DNA of 51,702 nt from Humidesulfovibrio sp. (GTDB lineage: Bacteria > Desulfobacterota > Desulfovibrionia > Desulfovibrionales > Desulfovibrionaceae). Positions 16,018 through 23,660 of this stretch are shown piece by piece. Within the stretch, counting starts at the first letter, position 1. Each line of letters starts with the position of its first letter. The position numbers and the translations under genes are program-made. The notes below the pieces were generated by a model. It was not told the DNA's origin. It made no database searches and saw only the letters and a program-made list of their open reading frames with translations. The stretch is from NCBI RefSeq assembly GCF_031082295.1, contig NZ_JAVHLD010000020.1:1-51702 (forward strand). The letters are read 5' to 3'.

Positions 16018-17274
16018 TTAAGCCTCCTGGCGCAGCTTGCCGATGTTGCCGAAGAATTTGCTGAAGATCCAGAAGCCGAAGAAGGCCACGACGACCCAGA
16101 AGACGATGTTGCCAACGAACTCGATCTGGTTGCACAGGCCCATGTCCAGCTTGATCATCTCAAGCTCCACCAGCTTCTTGGGAAGCACGGAGATGCGGTT
16201 GACGAAGCCGGCGATGATGCTGATGGCGTAGAAGCCGCGGATGTGGATGCCCTTGACCACCTTGGTGGTCAGCGCGCCGATCTGGATGCCCAGGAGCGAG
16301 CCGATGAGCATGCCCATGGCCAGGGTGTAGAACACGTAGCCGTAGATGGCGTACTGGCCCACCGCCGCGAAGCCCGCGGTGAAGATGATCTGCAGGATGT
16401 CGGTGCCGACGGTGGTCATGCTGGAGACGCCGAAGATGTACACGAACATGGGGAAGGTGATGAAGCCGCCGCCAACGCCCATGATGGCCGCCAGGATGCC
16501 GACCACCACGCCGCCGGCCGCCACGATCCAGCCGGAGATCTGCTTGCCGCCGGGCACGAAGTCCTCGTCAAAGGTGATCATGGGGGCGATGCGCACCTTC
16601 TGGATGGAGGTGGCCAGGCCCGTGGTGCCGGAGGAGCCGCCGTGGGCGTCGTGGCCGCTGCCGGTCTCGCCCTTCTTGCTGGCAGAGAGGAAGTCGAACA
16701 GGGCGTAGAAGCCGAGGAAGCCCAGCAGCACCGCGTAGATGGAGCTGATGAACATCTCGGAGAGCAGCGGGTCGGTGTCGTACAGGGTCTTGTTGACCCA
16801 GCCGCCGATGATGGTGCCGCCGCCGGAGCCCACCAGGAACGCGATGGCGAGCTTGGTGGACACGTTGCCGAGCTTCTTGTGCACCGCGGTGCCCATGATG
16901 GCCTTGGCGAAGATGTGGAACAGGTCGGTGCCGACGGCCAGGATGCCCTTGACGCCCGCGGCCATGAGCGCCGGGGTGATGATGAAGCCGCCGCCCGCGC
17001 CGATGCAGCCGGTGATGAGGCCGGCCGCCAGGCCGACGAAGATGGACACCACGAAGATGGTGGTGGTGTAGAAGGCCGGTGCGTAGGCCGTCTTGCCGCC
17101 GATCATGTCCGCCGCGAAGGCGAAGTTGATCAGCAGGATGGGCAGAACCATCAGCCCGAGGATGATCAGCTTTTTCCTGCTGCGTACGATGGACAGGGAC
17201 ATTTCGATGTCCCACTTGGCGTGCGCCACGCTCGCCTGCTTGAGGAATTCAAAGACATCTCTACCGAATCCCAT
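16018..17274 (-). CDS. Sulfite exporter TauE/SafE family transporter (long form)
   Basis: 418-residue inner-membrane protein with two homologous halves, each with the glycine-rich family signature: ITGCIGAGGGFIITPALMAAG in the first and AAIMGVGGGFITFPMFVYIFG in the second. An N-terminal extension of about 40 residues precedes the first membrane segment, and a charged insert of about 60 residues (rich in Gly/Ser/His) joins the halves; both make it longer than the usual 250-300-residue members. TauE/SafE proteins move sulfite, sulfonate or related anions; the substrate here is unknown but sulfur oxyanions are likely in a sulfate reducer. GGAGGGGAGA precedes the ATG. The downstream membrane partner and upstream receivers suggest one regulated unit. 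Confidence 0.9.
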   Translation of the reverse strand: MGFGRDVFEFLKQASVAHAKWDIEMSLSIVRSRKKLIILGLMVLPILLINFAFAADMIGGKTAYAPAFYTTTIFVVSIFVGLAAGLITGCIGAGGGFIITPALMAAGVKGILAVGTDLFHIFAKAIMGTAVHKKLGNVSTKLAIAFLVGSGGGTIIGGWVNKTLYDTDPLLSEMFISSIYAVLLGFLGFYALFDFLSASKKGETGSGHDAHGGSSGTTGLATSIQKVRIAPMITFDEDFVPGGKQISGWIVAAGGVVVGILAAIMGVGGGFITFPMFVYIFGVSSMTTVGTDILQIIFTAGFAAVGQYAIYGYVFYTLAMGMLIGSLLGIQIGALTTKVVKGIHIRGFYAISIIAGFVNRISVLPKKLVELEMIKLDMGLCNQIEFVGNIVFWVVVAFFGFWIFSKFFGNIGKLRQEA

Positions 17275-17383
17275 CAGTCTCCCCTCCGTGTGAAAAGTTG
17301 TTTAGTTCATCCGCCACCGGCCAAAACGGCGTCCCGGCCGGTTCAAAGTCCCCGTCTGGCGCCCCGGCAACCGCAGGCCCCGG

Positions 17384-17770
17384 TCAGGCCCCGGGCTTGC
17401 CCTTGAGCGCCTTGTGCTCGCAGGCGTCTTGGAGCTTGAACACCAGCTCCTCGATGTCCACGGGCTTCATCAAATAATCAAACGCGCCCAGCTCCAGGCC
17501 CTTCATGGCCGTTTCCACGTGGGCGTGGCCCGAGAGCATGAGCACCGCAACCCCAGGGTGCGTCGCCGCGATGTGCTTCAGCGCCTCGATGCCGTCCATG
17601 CCGGGCATCTTCACGTCGAGCACCACGGCGTCGAGCTGGGGGTTGGCCCGCATCCAGGCCAGGGCTTCCACGGCGCCGGGGGCCGTGGAGGCCTCGATGC
17701 CGCGGCGGGCCAGGCGCTTGGCCAGGGTCTCGCGGAAGTCCTGCTCGTCGTCGACCAAAAGAACCTTCAT
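17384..17770 (-). CDS. Single-domain response regulator
   Basis: 128-residue CheY-like receiver with all key residues: acidic pair in LLVDDEQDF, phosphoacceptor D52 in VVLDVKMPGMDG, the Ser in LMLSGHA and the Lys in YLMKPVDI. No output domain follows, so it must act by contact with a partner. Its ATG overlaps the stop of the preceding receiver gene (ATGA), and the TauE/SafE gene follows after 109 bases on the same strand. No kinase is adjacent. Confidence 0.92.
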   Translation of the reverse strand: MKVLLVDDEQDFRETLAKRLARRGIEASTAPGAVEALAWMRANPQLDAVVLDVKMPGMDGIEALKHIAATHPGVAVLMLSGHAHVETAMKGLELGAFDYLMKPVDIEELVFKLQDACEHKALKGKPGA

Positions 17771-18177
17771 GCCTCATCCCCCTCCATCTTCGCAGGCGAC
17801 CCGCCCCACCCGGCCAGCGCAGCGCGCACGGCCCGGCTCAGTTCGCGCGTGTCGGCCTGCTTCTCCACCACCAGCGCCCCGGCCGCGCCCCAGCCACCGG
17901 CGGGAATCTCGGCCTCGGGGAACACGTGCAGCACCAGCGGCACCCTTGAGGCCAGCTCGCCCAGCCGTTTGGCCAGCTTCGCGCCGAGGTCCAGGGCCTC
18001 GGGGTCCAGCACCACCACATCCGGCGGGAGGTGCCCGTTCAGGCTGGACGAAAGCTCGGCGGCGTCGCGCAGGGCGGTGGCGAAGAAGCCCTGCAACTCG
18101 AACTCCCGGCACAGAAACTCCCGCACGTGGGAGTTGCGGTCCAGGATCGCCAGTCGCGGCCGCTCGCCTTTCGCCAT
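17767..18177 (-). CDS. Divergent receiver-domain protein
   Basis: 136 residues with a recognisable receiver fold: RLAILDRNSHVREFL (acidic residue reduced to one Asp), likely phosphoacceptor D58 in VVVLDPEALD, and a Lys in GALVVEKQAD. The sequence around the loops differs from standard receivers, so phosphorylation is uncertain. I chose the ATG at 18177 because GGAGG lies 7 bases upstream; the ATG at 18183 is too close to it. It is the first gene of the unit and is served by the sigma-54-type promoter at 18207-18222. Confidence 0.8.
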   Translation of the reverse strand: MAKGERPRLAILDRNSHVREFLCREFELQGFFATALRDAAELSSSLNGHLPPDVVVLDPEALDLGAKLAKRLGELASRVPLVLHVFPEAEIPAGGWGAAGALVVEKQADTRELSRAVRAALAGWGGSPAKMEGDEA

Positions 18178-18206
18178 GCCCATGCCTCCGGTCATGTCCG
18201 TTAAGA

Positions 18207-18222
18207 GGCAAGTCCCGTGCCA
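18207..18222 (-). promoter_or_regulatory. Sigma-54 (-24/-12) promoter
   Basis: The minus strand reads TGGCACGGGACTTGCC. It matches TGGCACG-N4-TTGC exactly, with GG and GC twelve bases apart as required. The predicted start near 18197 leaves a leader of about 20 bases holding the GGAGG of the receiver gene at 18177. Sigma-54 promoters need an enhancer-binding activator, which is not encoded next to it. Confidence 0.65.
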
Positions 18223-18360
18223 GCCGAGGCTTTTCGATAACATGCTTATTTTGCGGCAGTATTTACATCGGCGCGGGCGGCTGTCAGCGCGGTTTGCAGG
18301 GGCTGGTGTCAGCATTCTTTACAGTACGTCAAGGCACGAAAGAAATGCTCGGCAAGCATA

Positions 18361-18393
18361 TTGACATTTCAAGACGACCGGTCTAATCGGTCT
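18361..18393 (+). promoter_or_regulatory. tetR promoter with overlapping operator
   Basis: TTGACA (18361-18366) and TAATCG (18384-18389) are 17 bases apart. Between them lies ACGACCGGTCTA (18374-18385), which matches 10 of 12 bases of the perfect palindrome at 19044-19055; a further half site CGGTCT follows at 18388-18393. This position allows the repressor to block its own promoter. The predicted transcript start is at or within a base of the ATG at 18396. Confidence 0.65.
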
Positions 18394-18395
18394 CC

Positions 18396-18998
18396 ATGCG
18401 CGACAGCACGAAGAAAGATGACACCCGCCAACGCCTGCTTCAGGCCGGGGCCGAAATCATTCACCGCCAGGGCTATTCCGGCACGGGCATCCAGGAGGTG
18501 CTCTCGGCCTGCGGCGTGCCCAAGGGCTCGTTCTACCACTTCTTCAAAAGCAAGGAGGAGTTCGCCCTGGCCGTGCTGGACTTCCAGGCCGAACGGCTGG
18601 GGGCCAGCGTGGCCCCGCTGCTGGCCGACCCCGCTCGCACGCCGCTTGAGCGCCTTTCGGCGTTCTTCGACTTCTTCCTGGGCCTTTACAGCGACGCCGC
18701 TTCCCTGCCCGGCATCTGCGGCTGCCCCATCGGCAACCTGGTGCAGGAGCTGGCCCCCTCGAATCCGGCCTTTCGCGTCCGGCTCGACGCCATCATGAGC
18801 GGGCTGGAGCGGCTGCTGGCCGTCCAACTGCGCGAGGCCCAGGCCCAGGGCGAACTTTCCCCCCGGCTGGACCCGGAGGAGGCCGCCCGTTTCATCGCCG
18901 CCAGTTGGCAGGGGGCCATCCTGCGCGCCAAGGCCGCGGGCGACGCCTCGCCACTGCAGCGTTGCCGTGATTTCGTCCTGAACGAGCTGTTGCGCTAA
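18396..18998 (+). CDS. TetR/AcrR family transcriptional repressor
   Basis: 200 residues. The N-terminal helix-turn-helix is clear (AAEIIHRQGYSGTGIQEVLSACGVPKGSFYHFFKSKEEF-type arrangement, residues about 15-55) and the C-terminal half is the helical ligand-binding domain, with two cysteines in GICGCPIG. The domain layout and the palindromic operators resemble NemR-like regulators, some of which sense electrophiles through cysteine, but this is only suggestive. No Shine-Dalgarno precedes the ATG and the promoter is directly upstream, so the mRNA may be leaderless. A matching operator lies before the next gene. Confidence 0.92.
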   Translation: MRDSTKKDDTRQRLLQAGAEIIHRQGYSGTGIQEVLSACGVPKGSFYHFFKSKEEFALAVLDFQAERLGASVAPLLADPARTPLERLSAFFDFFLGLYSDAASLPGICGCPIGNLVQELAPSNPAFRVRLDAIMSGLERLLAVQLREAQAQGELSPRLDPEEAARFIAASWQGAILRAKAAGDASPLQRCRDFVLNELLR

Positions 18999-19043
18999 GG
19001 CCAGCGGCGGCCCGCCGCCGGAAGGGAAGCGCCTGATTTTGAA

Positions 19044-19055
19044 TAGACCGGTCTA
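19044..19055 (+). promoter_or_regulatory. TetR operator upstream of the AhpD-like gene
   Basis: TAGACCGGTCTA is a perfect 12-bp palindrome, 45 bases before the start of the next gene. It shares GACCGGTCTA with the operator in the tetR promoter, so both are probably bound by the same repressor. Confidence 0.75.
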
Positions 19056-19099
19056 ATAGTTACTTGTCAACCCTGCAACCACCTAACGAAGGAGAACCC

Positions 19100-19624
19100 A
19101 TGTATCTGCTTAAGACCAATGACCCCAAGGATCTCACCGGCAAGGCCGCCCAACTCTTCGCCATGTTCCCGCCGCAGATCAGCCCGCCGGAGCCGCTCAT
19201 GCTCATGACCGCCAGCCCCGGCATGGTGGGCGTGCAGGCCGAGGCCATCGGCTTCTTCAGGAGCCACCAGGATTTGGACTTCCCCATGCTGGCGGCCATC
19301 CGCCTGCTGGCGGCCCGGCACCTGGACGCCCAGGCCTGCATCGACTTCAACGATGGGCTGCTGCGCGCCGCCGGACTCGCCGAGGATGATCTGGCCGCAC
19401 TGCCCGGCCCCGTGGAGGGAAATCCCGGGGGCGGCTTCACCCCGGAGCAGCGCGCACTCATCGCCTTTGCCCTGAAGACCTTGCGTGCGCCGAAGTCCGT
19501 CAGCGCCGCCGATGTGGACGATCTGCGCGCCATGGGCTGGACGGATTCCACCATCTACGACGCGGCGGCCCACGCCGCATCAATGCAGGTTCCCGCCACG
19601 ATGATGGCGGCCTTCAAGCGCTAG
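19100..19624 (+). CDS. AhpD/carboxymuconolactone decarboxylase-like protein
   Basis: 174-residue all-helical protein. The segment PMLAAIRLLAARHLDAQACIDFN and the later PEQRALIAFALKTLRAPKSVSAADVDDLRAMGWTD-type end follow the AhpD-like fold. The usual CxxC redox pair is reduced to a single cysteine (in DAQACIDF), so peroxidase activity by the AhpD mechanism is unlikely. The ATG has AAGGAGA 6 bases upstream. It is the evident target of the TetR repressor next door. Its last 11 bases overlap the convergent small gene ending at 19614. Confidence 0.75.
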   Translation: MYLLKTNDPKDLTGKAAQLFAMFPPQISPPEPLMLMTASPGMVGVQAEAIGFFRSHQDLDFPMLAAIRLLAARHLDAQACIDFNDGLLRAAGLAEDDLAALPGPVEGNPGGGFTPEQRALIAFALKTLRAPKSVSAADVDDLRAMGWTDSTIYDAAAHAASMQVPATMMAAFKR

Positions 19625-19835
19625 CCCCGGCATCCGGCTCCTGCTGGTCGGGCAGGTGGCTGTTGCGCTGCTCGAGGATCCAGCGCTTGAGGTCCTCGGG
19701 CAGCGCCCGCCACGACCCGGCCCCGCCACGGCGCCAGGCGGGCAGGCCCAGTTCCGCCACCAGGTAGGTGATTTGCTTCGGGTTCTCTCCGACAGCGTGG
19801 CAAATGGCCCGTGCGCCCTTGATGCAGATGTCCAT
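19614..19835 (-). CDS. Small DNA-binding-like protein of phage type
   Basis: 73 residues (MDICIKGARAICHAVGENPK...). A helix-turn-helix pattern (ICHAVGENPKQITYLVAELGL then a WRRGGAGSWRALPEDLKRWI wing) is typical of short phage-associated helix-turn-helix proteins. GGAG lies 7 bases before the ATG at 19835. It is the last gene of the minus-strand phage-like set and overlaps the AhpD-like gene tail to tail. Function cannot be assigned. Confidence 0.6.
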   Translation of the reverse strand: MDICIKGARAICHAVGENPKQITYLVAELGLPAWRRGGAGSWRALPEDLKRWILEQRNSHLPDQQEPDAGASA

Positions 19836-19870
19836 GCGCGGCTCCGTGATGGTCGTAAGGTTTGTGGCGA

Positions 19871-20293
19871 TCAGTCGCGGGGGGCGAAGCCCAGGCCAGG
19901 CAGCTCGTCCCGGGTGACCTCCCGCAGGGCCGGGGTGGGGCTCTGGCCGCAGTGTCCGCAGCCGAAGGAATAGTCTGCGCCGGGCGCGGGGTTGCCCTGG
20001 CCGTCGAGCCGCCGCGCGTGCAGGATGCCCGTTCCCCGGCACTCGGAGCAGGGGCTGGGGGCGCGCTCCCGCGCGCGCGGGGGCGGCAGGTGGGCCATGA
20101 CGGCTCTGGGCAGGTTCTTCGGGAACAGCGGCTCCTGCACCGCGATGTCCCGCACGGCCCGCTGAAGCTCCGCCCCGCCGGGGTATGGCTCCAGCACGCC
20201 GAACCAGGCCTCCATCTGCGCGCTGGAAGGCTCCTTGCGCTCGAAGTAGACGCAGAGATACTGCACCGCGCTGGCCAGCTCCTGGGGCGTCAT
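19871..20293 (-). CDS. Phage-type helicase-loader-like protein with zinc-finger tail
   Basis: 140 residues. The N-terminal half (MTPQELASAVQYLCVYF, then WFGVLEPYPGGAELQRAVRDI, FPKNLPRAVMAHL) resembles G39P-type phage helicase loaders, in which a short helical domain pairs with a replication initiator. The C-terminal half carries two cysteine pairs, CSECRGTG and CGHCG, spaced like a small zinc ribbon. Its ATG overlaps the stop of the replication gene (ATGA). Assignment is by pattern and position, not by strong similarity. Confidence 0.6.
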   Translation of the reverse strand: MTPQELASAVQYLCVYFERKEPSSAQMEAWFGVLEPYPGGAELQRAVRDIAVQEPLFPKNLPRAVMAHLPPPRARERAPSPCSECRGTGILHARRLDGQGNPAPGADYSFGCGHCGQSPTPALREVTRDELPGLGFAPRD

Positions 20294-21171
20294 GGCTCGT
20301 CCCTGGCCGGGCCAGGGCTGGCGGTCATGGTGCGCAGCCATTGGTCGATGCCCGACGGTCCGCACTGCCCGGCCTCGTCGTCCTGGGCGTCCTGCCAGCG
20401 CAGGCCGAGCAGCCAGTTGGCCGGGGTCGGGATGTAGCGGCCCGCCTCGCGCGTCCAGGCGGCGCTGCGGGCCTGGGTGTCCACCGCGGCCAGAAGCTCG
20501 GCCAGGGGCGGCAGCCCGCCGGGCAGCTCGCGCGCCAAGCGCACGGCCCAGGCCGCTGCCAGGGCCGTGCGCTTGGGGTAGCGCGCCAGGAACTCCTCGC
20601 AGTCCGCGCCCCGCCGCCCGTTCACGTCAGGAGAGCCAGGCCCGCGCGCGCCCACGCAGGGCGTTGTTGGCGTGGTTACCCTTCTTTCCTTCTTTCTTCC
20701 TTTAGGAGAAGGCTCGCCCGGCGCCTGCCCGAGGTCTGCCGCCGGTCTTGCCGTTTGCCTTGCCCTGTGACCTGCCGAGGCCGTTGCCTTGGGCGTGCCC
20801 GCCACTTTGCCCGATGACAGGAACTGCGGCTGGTCCTGTTCCGCGCCTGGCCGCTGGTACTCTTGCCAATTGACAAGTCTGATGAGCGTGCCCTTGGCCG
20901 TGCCCCGCACGTGCATGCAGCCGGCCTTTTTGCCCAGCGCCAAACAGCTGCGAACCTCCTTCTGCGACAGCCCCGTGCCCGCGCTGATTTCGGCCAGGGT
21001 CAAGGCCATGTCGCCGGGGAGCAGACGGACCGGGGTGCGCCCCAGGAGCACCGTGCGCTCCTTCCAGGAGGCCCGCAGCAGGCACCACGACCACAGCCGC
21101 CACAGCTTTGCGTCGGCCCAGACGATGGAATCCAGAGACTTGCGCCAAAGAAGAATATAGCCGTTGCTCAT
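20290..21171 (-). CDS. Phage-type replication initiation protein
   Basis: 293 residues. The N-terminus (GYILLWRKSLDSIVWADAKL, then GDMALTLAEISAGTGLSQKEV) is the winged-helix arrangement of phage replication (O-like) proteins: it begins with the resident/immigrant-type phrase and then a helix-turn-helix. A long Pro/Ala/Lys-rich low-complexity linker (about 105-175) leads to a helical C-terminal domain (PTPANWLLGLRWQD). It is the first gene after the divergent control region and is coupled to the loader-like gene. No origin repeats were found inside the linker. Confidence 0.65.
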   Translation of the reverse strand: MSNGYILLWRKSLDSIVWADAKLWRLWSWCLLRASWKERTVLLGRTPVRLLPGDMALTLAEISAGTGLSQKEVRSCLALGKKAGCMHVRGTAKGTLIRLVNWQEYQRPGAEQDQPQFLSSGKVAGTPKATASAGHRARQTARPAADLGQAPGEPSPKGRKKERRVTTPTTPCVGARGPGSPDVNGRRGADCEEFLARYPKRTALAAAWAVRLARELPGGLPPLAELLAAVDTQARSAAWTREAGRYIPTPANWLLGLRWQDAQDDEAGQCGPSGIDQWLRTMTASPGPARDEP

Positions 21172-21179
21172 GTAATTAT

Positions 21180-21255
21180 TTTGTCAAATGCATAATTCTT
21201 TGTCAATATGTGAAGGGTATAAAAATGTGGACATGGGCAAAATCTGTGGTATGAA
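21180..21255. promoter_or_regulatory. Divergent control region between replication genes and repressor
   Basis: This AT-rich interval separates divergent genes. Two identical TTTGTCAA boxes (21180-21187 and 21199-21206) are 19 bases apart; read leftward they give TTGACAAA, so one can serve as -35 for the replication genes and both as operator half sites. Rightward, TGGACA (21228-21233) and TATGAA (21250-21255), 16 bases apart with an extended TGG before the -10, form a plausible promoter for the repressor. Confidence 0.45.
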
Positions 21256-21312
21256 TGTGCCAGAAGACTAGCGGTGCGTTCCCCCGGACGCGCCCTACCA
21301 GGAGGGATGCCC

Positions 21313-22062
21313 GTGGACTTCACCAGCAATCTTCGAGAGATGCTCTGGGCCCAGATCGGCGAGAACAAGCCCTACGCCAACCGCAAGCGCATGGCCGACG
21401 CCCTCGGCATCGACCCCTCGCAGCTGAACCGCTTCATGGACGGCGAACGCGGCCTGGCCGTGGACTCACTGGGGCGCATCCTCGACGGGCTCTCGGCGCG
21501 CATCGTGCTGCCCGACGCCCTGGAGGCCGAGGGCGCCCGCGAGGTCTGCTTTGTCAGCCCGCGAATGACCGGCGCCGGACGTGACGTGTCGCCGCCCGCG
21601 GCGGAGGACTATTTCGCCGTGCCCCTGGCCAGCGAACCCGTGGCCGCCGGGCCGGGCCGCGTGCCGGAGGACCAGATCCGGGGCTGGGTGCTCGTGTGGC
21701 GGCACCACGAGTCCATCCGCTTCCGCAACGACCTCGTGGCCGTGGAGATTGGCAAGAACCAGCTCTCCATGACGCCCACCCTGCACCCCGGCGACATCGT
21801 GCTCGTGGACCGCGCCGAGCGCTCGCCCGACCCCGCCGGCAAGATCATGCTGGTGAGCGAGCCCGGGCCGGAGGGCGGCTGCGCCGTCAAGCGCGTCAGC
21901 ACCCGCCACGTGGACGGCGACCTCGAGCTGGTGTTCTATTCCGACAACTCGCGCGATTTTCCGCCTTCCGTCTACCGCCTGAACCGCGACTACGGCGGCG
22001 AGCTTTCCCACGCCATCGCCGGACGGGTGGTCTGGGCCTGGAGCGACATGACGCGCAAGTAG
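21313..22062 (+). CDS. CI/LexA-like phage repressor with S24 peptidase domain
   Basis: 249 residues from the GTG at 21313, chosen because AGGAGG lies 7 bases upstream; the ATG at 21307 is only 1 base from it. The N-terminal helix-turn-helix (KRMADALGIDPSQLNRFMDGER) binds DNA and the C-terminal half is an S24 autoprotease: serine S152 in NQLSMTPTLHPGDIVLVD and lysine K193 in CAVKRV, 41 residues apart as in LexA-type proteins. Such repressors cleave themselves when RecA is activated. Divergent to phage replication genes, it is the expected master switch of this module. Confidence 0.85.
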   Translation: MDFTSNLREMLWAQIGENKPYANRKRMADALGIDPSQLNRFMDGERGLAVDSLGRILDGLSARIVLPDALEAEGAREVCFVSPRMTGAGRDVSPPAAEDYFAVPLASEPVAAGPGRVPEDQIRGWVLVWRHHESIRFRNDLVAVEIGKNQLSMTPTLHPGDIVLVDRAERSPDPAGKIMLVSEPGPEGGCAVKRVSTRHVDGDLELVFYSDNSRDFPPSVYRLNRDYGGELSHAIAGRVVWAWSDMTRK

Positions 22063-22159
22063 CGCCTGGGCGCAGGTCCCAAATAACGCTGGATTTTTCG
22101 CTGTCGGGAGGGTAATGTTCCGCTGACGCTGAACCAACATGCGTCCAGCGAGGCCTGCA

Positions 22160-22666
22160 ATGAAGTGGTTTTCAAAGATTTTTTCCGACTCCGCCGCGGA
22201 CAACTCGTCCGGGGAGCTGAACGCGTTCCTCGGAACGGGCACGAGCTTCACCGGGCACCTGAATTTTGAGGGCTCGGTCCGCATCGACGGCAACTTCCAG
22301 GGCACCATCAGCTCTGCTGGCACCCTCATCCTGGGCCGCGAGGCCGTGTTCAAGGGCGAGATCGACGTGTCCAGCCTGAACGCCAACGGCACCATCGTCG
22401 GCACCGTGCGCGCCACCAGGCATATCCACCTGCACGAAAACGCCGTGGTCGACGGGCTGCTCATCACCCCGGCCCTTGGCATGGACGAAGGCGCCGTCAT
22501 CAACGGCACCATCGAAATGAACCGCGGCGGCCAGCAGGCCGAGGCCCTGGACGCCCAGGACCTGCCCTACCTGCCCAACTCCAGCGCCCGGGCCATCAGC
22601 ACCAGCTGCGAGCCCTGCGACGCCGAGCCCGCCCCCGACGCCACCCAGAACGAGGACGGCGGCTAG
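22160..22666 (+). CDS. Bactofilin
   Basis: 168-residue polymer-forming cytoskeletal protein. The central beta-helix repeats are plain: FLGTGTSFTGHLNFEGSVRIDG, FQGTISSAGTLILGREAVFKGEI, then repeated G-T-[IV] turns and a final EGAVINGTIEM. N- and C-terminal tails are short and disordered-looking. The ATG at 22160 lies after CGAGG. Bactofilins assemble membrane-associated filaments that position cell-wall or surface machinery. The gene is single and is followed by a strong terminator. Confidence 0.92.
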   Translation: MKWFSKIFSDSAADNSSGELNAFLGTGTSFTGHLNFEGSVRIDGNFQGTISSAGTLILGREAVFKGEIDVSSLNANGTIVGTVRATRHIHLHENAVVDGLLITPALGMDEGAVINGTIEMNRGGQQAEALDAQDLPYLPNSSARAISTSCEPCDAEPAPDATQNEDGG

Positions 22667-22690
22667 TCCATCCTCCCATGACGCGCAAAG

Positions 22691-22730
22691 AGGGCTGCTT
22701 CAGGAGATACCTGGAGCAGCCCTTTTTGCT
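22691..22730 (+). terminator. Rho-independent terminator of the bactofilin gene
   Basis: AGGGCTGCT (22691-22699) pairs with AGCAGCCCT (22715-22723), extended inward by CAGG/CCTG, and is followed by TTTTTGC. It begins 25 bases after the stop. Confidence 0.92.
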
Positions 22731-22828
22731 TGTGCGGGGCATGCTCCCGGCAATATAGGCTCCTTGACACCCCGCCCCGGCCACAGGCACAAGCCAGGGG
22801 TGCGGACATGTCCGCACGGGAGCGCAGA

Positions 22829-23482
22829 ATGACGGACGAACTCACACAGCCGGGCCGACTGGGTCGGTTCTTGTTGCGCCTGCGCCGGGCCGAGCCGAAG
22901 CAACCCCGGTGGTGGCACTTCGCGCCGCACGCGGTGTTGGCAATAAGCTACTGGCTTGTAACTTTTTTCTTCCAGTCGTTGCGCAATTCCGGGTTCCGCG
23001 CCATCTGCGACATCGACTTCATCCTCCTCTTCTTTATTATGTGGCCAGGCATTCATATCTCCCTGCCGCGCAGCCTGTGGCTCTGGCTTCGTTCCGGCTC
23101 CTGGCAGGGGGCCATCTGGCTTTTAAGGCCAACGTTGCTACTATGCGCTTTCCTCGGCGGCACGCCTATATCTCAGGCGGGCAAGAGATGGGAATTCGAA
23201 AAGCAATTATCTGAACGCAACCAGGTGGTTCAGATAATCCTCGCAGCCACTTCAATGCCGCCCGTCCAAGGCCGACGGGTGGAGATTGAACTGCCTCAAG
23301 GATACCAGCACCTTTCCCGGCGTGGGCGTGTCAGCTTGGAGGGCAAGGAAGGGACCACTCTCTTGGTTTTTCACCGCCCTGCTGCGGAGTATATCTATTA
23401 CGTTGGCAGCCCGTTGCGGCGCACAGTCCGCCAGGATTGGTACGACGACCACTGGAGCCTGGAATCGGCAGGCTCAAAATGA
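22829..23482 (+). CDS. Hypothetical integral membrane protein
   Basis: 217 residues from the ATG at 22829, which has GGGAG 8 bases upstream. An Arg-rich N-terminus is followed by three hydrophobic segments (about 34-54, 66-86, 95-115) and a soluble C-terminal half of about 95 residues with a mixed beta pattern (RRVEIELPQGYQHLSRRGRV, EGTTLLVFHRPAAEYIYYVG). No family is recognised. Base composition is less GC-rich than the neighbours, which hints at later acquisition. It is not obviously in an operon. Confidence 0.6.
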   Translation: MTDELTQPGRLGRFLLRLRRAEPKQPRWWHFAPHAVLAISYWLVTFFFQSLRNSGFRAICDIDFILLFFIMWPGIHISLPRSLWLWLRSGSWQGAIWLLRPTLLLCAFLGGTPISQAGKRWEFEKQLSERNQVVQIILAATSMPPVQGRRVEIELPQGYQHLSRRGRVSLEGKEGTTLLVFHRPAAEYIYYVGSPLRRTVRQDWYDDHWSLESAGSK

Positions 23483-23660
23483 GCAACACTTGCACCGGCC
23501 CTTTCTGAACAGTAGCGGCCCACACCTGTAATATGACCCAGTGGCGGGCTCCGCCGCAGAGCCGCCTTACCCTCCCCAGCCTTGATTCTTCCCGCCGCAT
23601 TCCCTATCTTCCGGGCCGATGCGCATTCCGCACAGCCACGCGAAAGACAAGGAGCCACCC

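Noticed and set aside
17316-17342. ACCGGCC / GGCCGGT hairpin between receiver gene and TauE/SafE gene as terminator
   Set aside because: Stem of 7 with a 13-base loop and no T run on the minus strand; could be an attenuating structure but not a convincing terminator.
19614-22062. Full prophage
   Set aside because: Only repressor and replication-type genes are present; no integrase, terminase, capsid, tail or lysis gene and no attachment repeats were seen.
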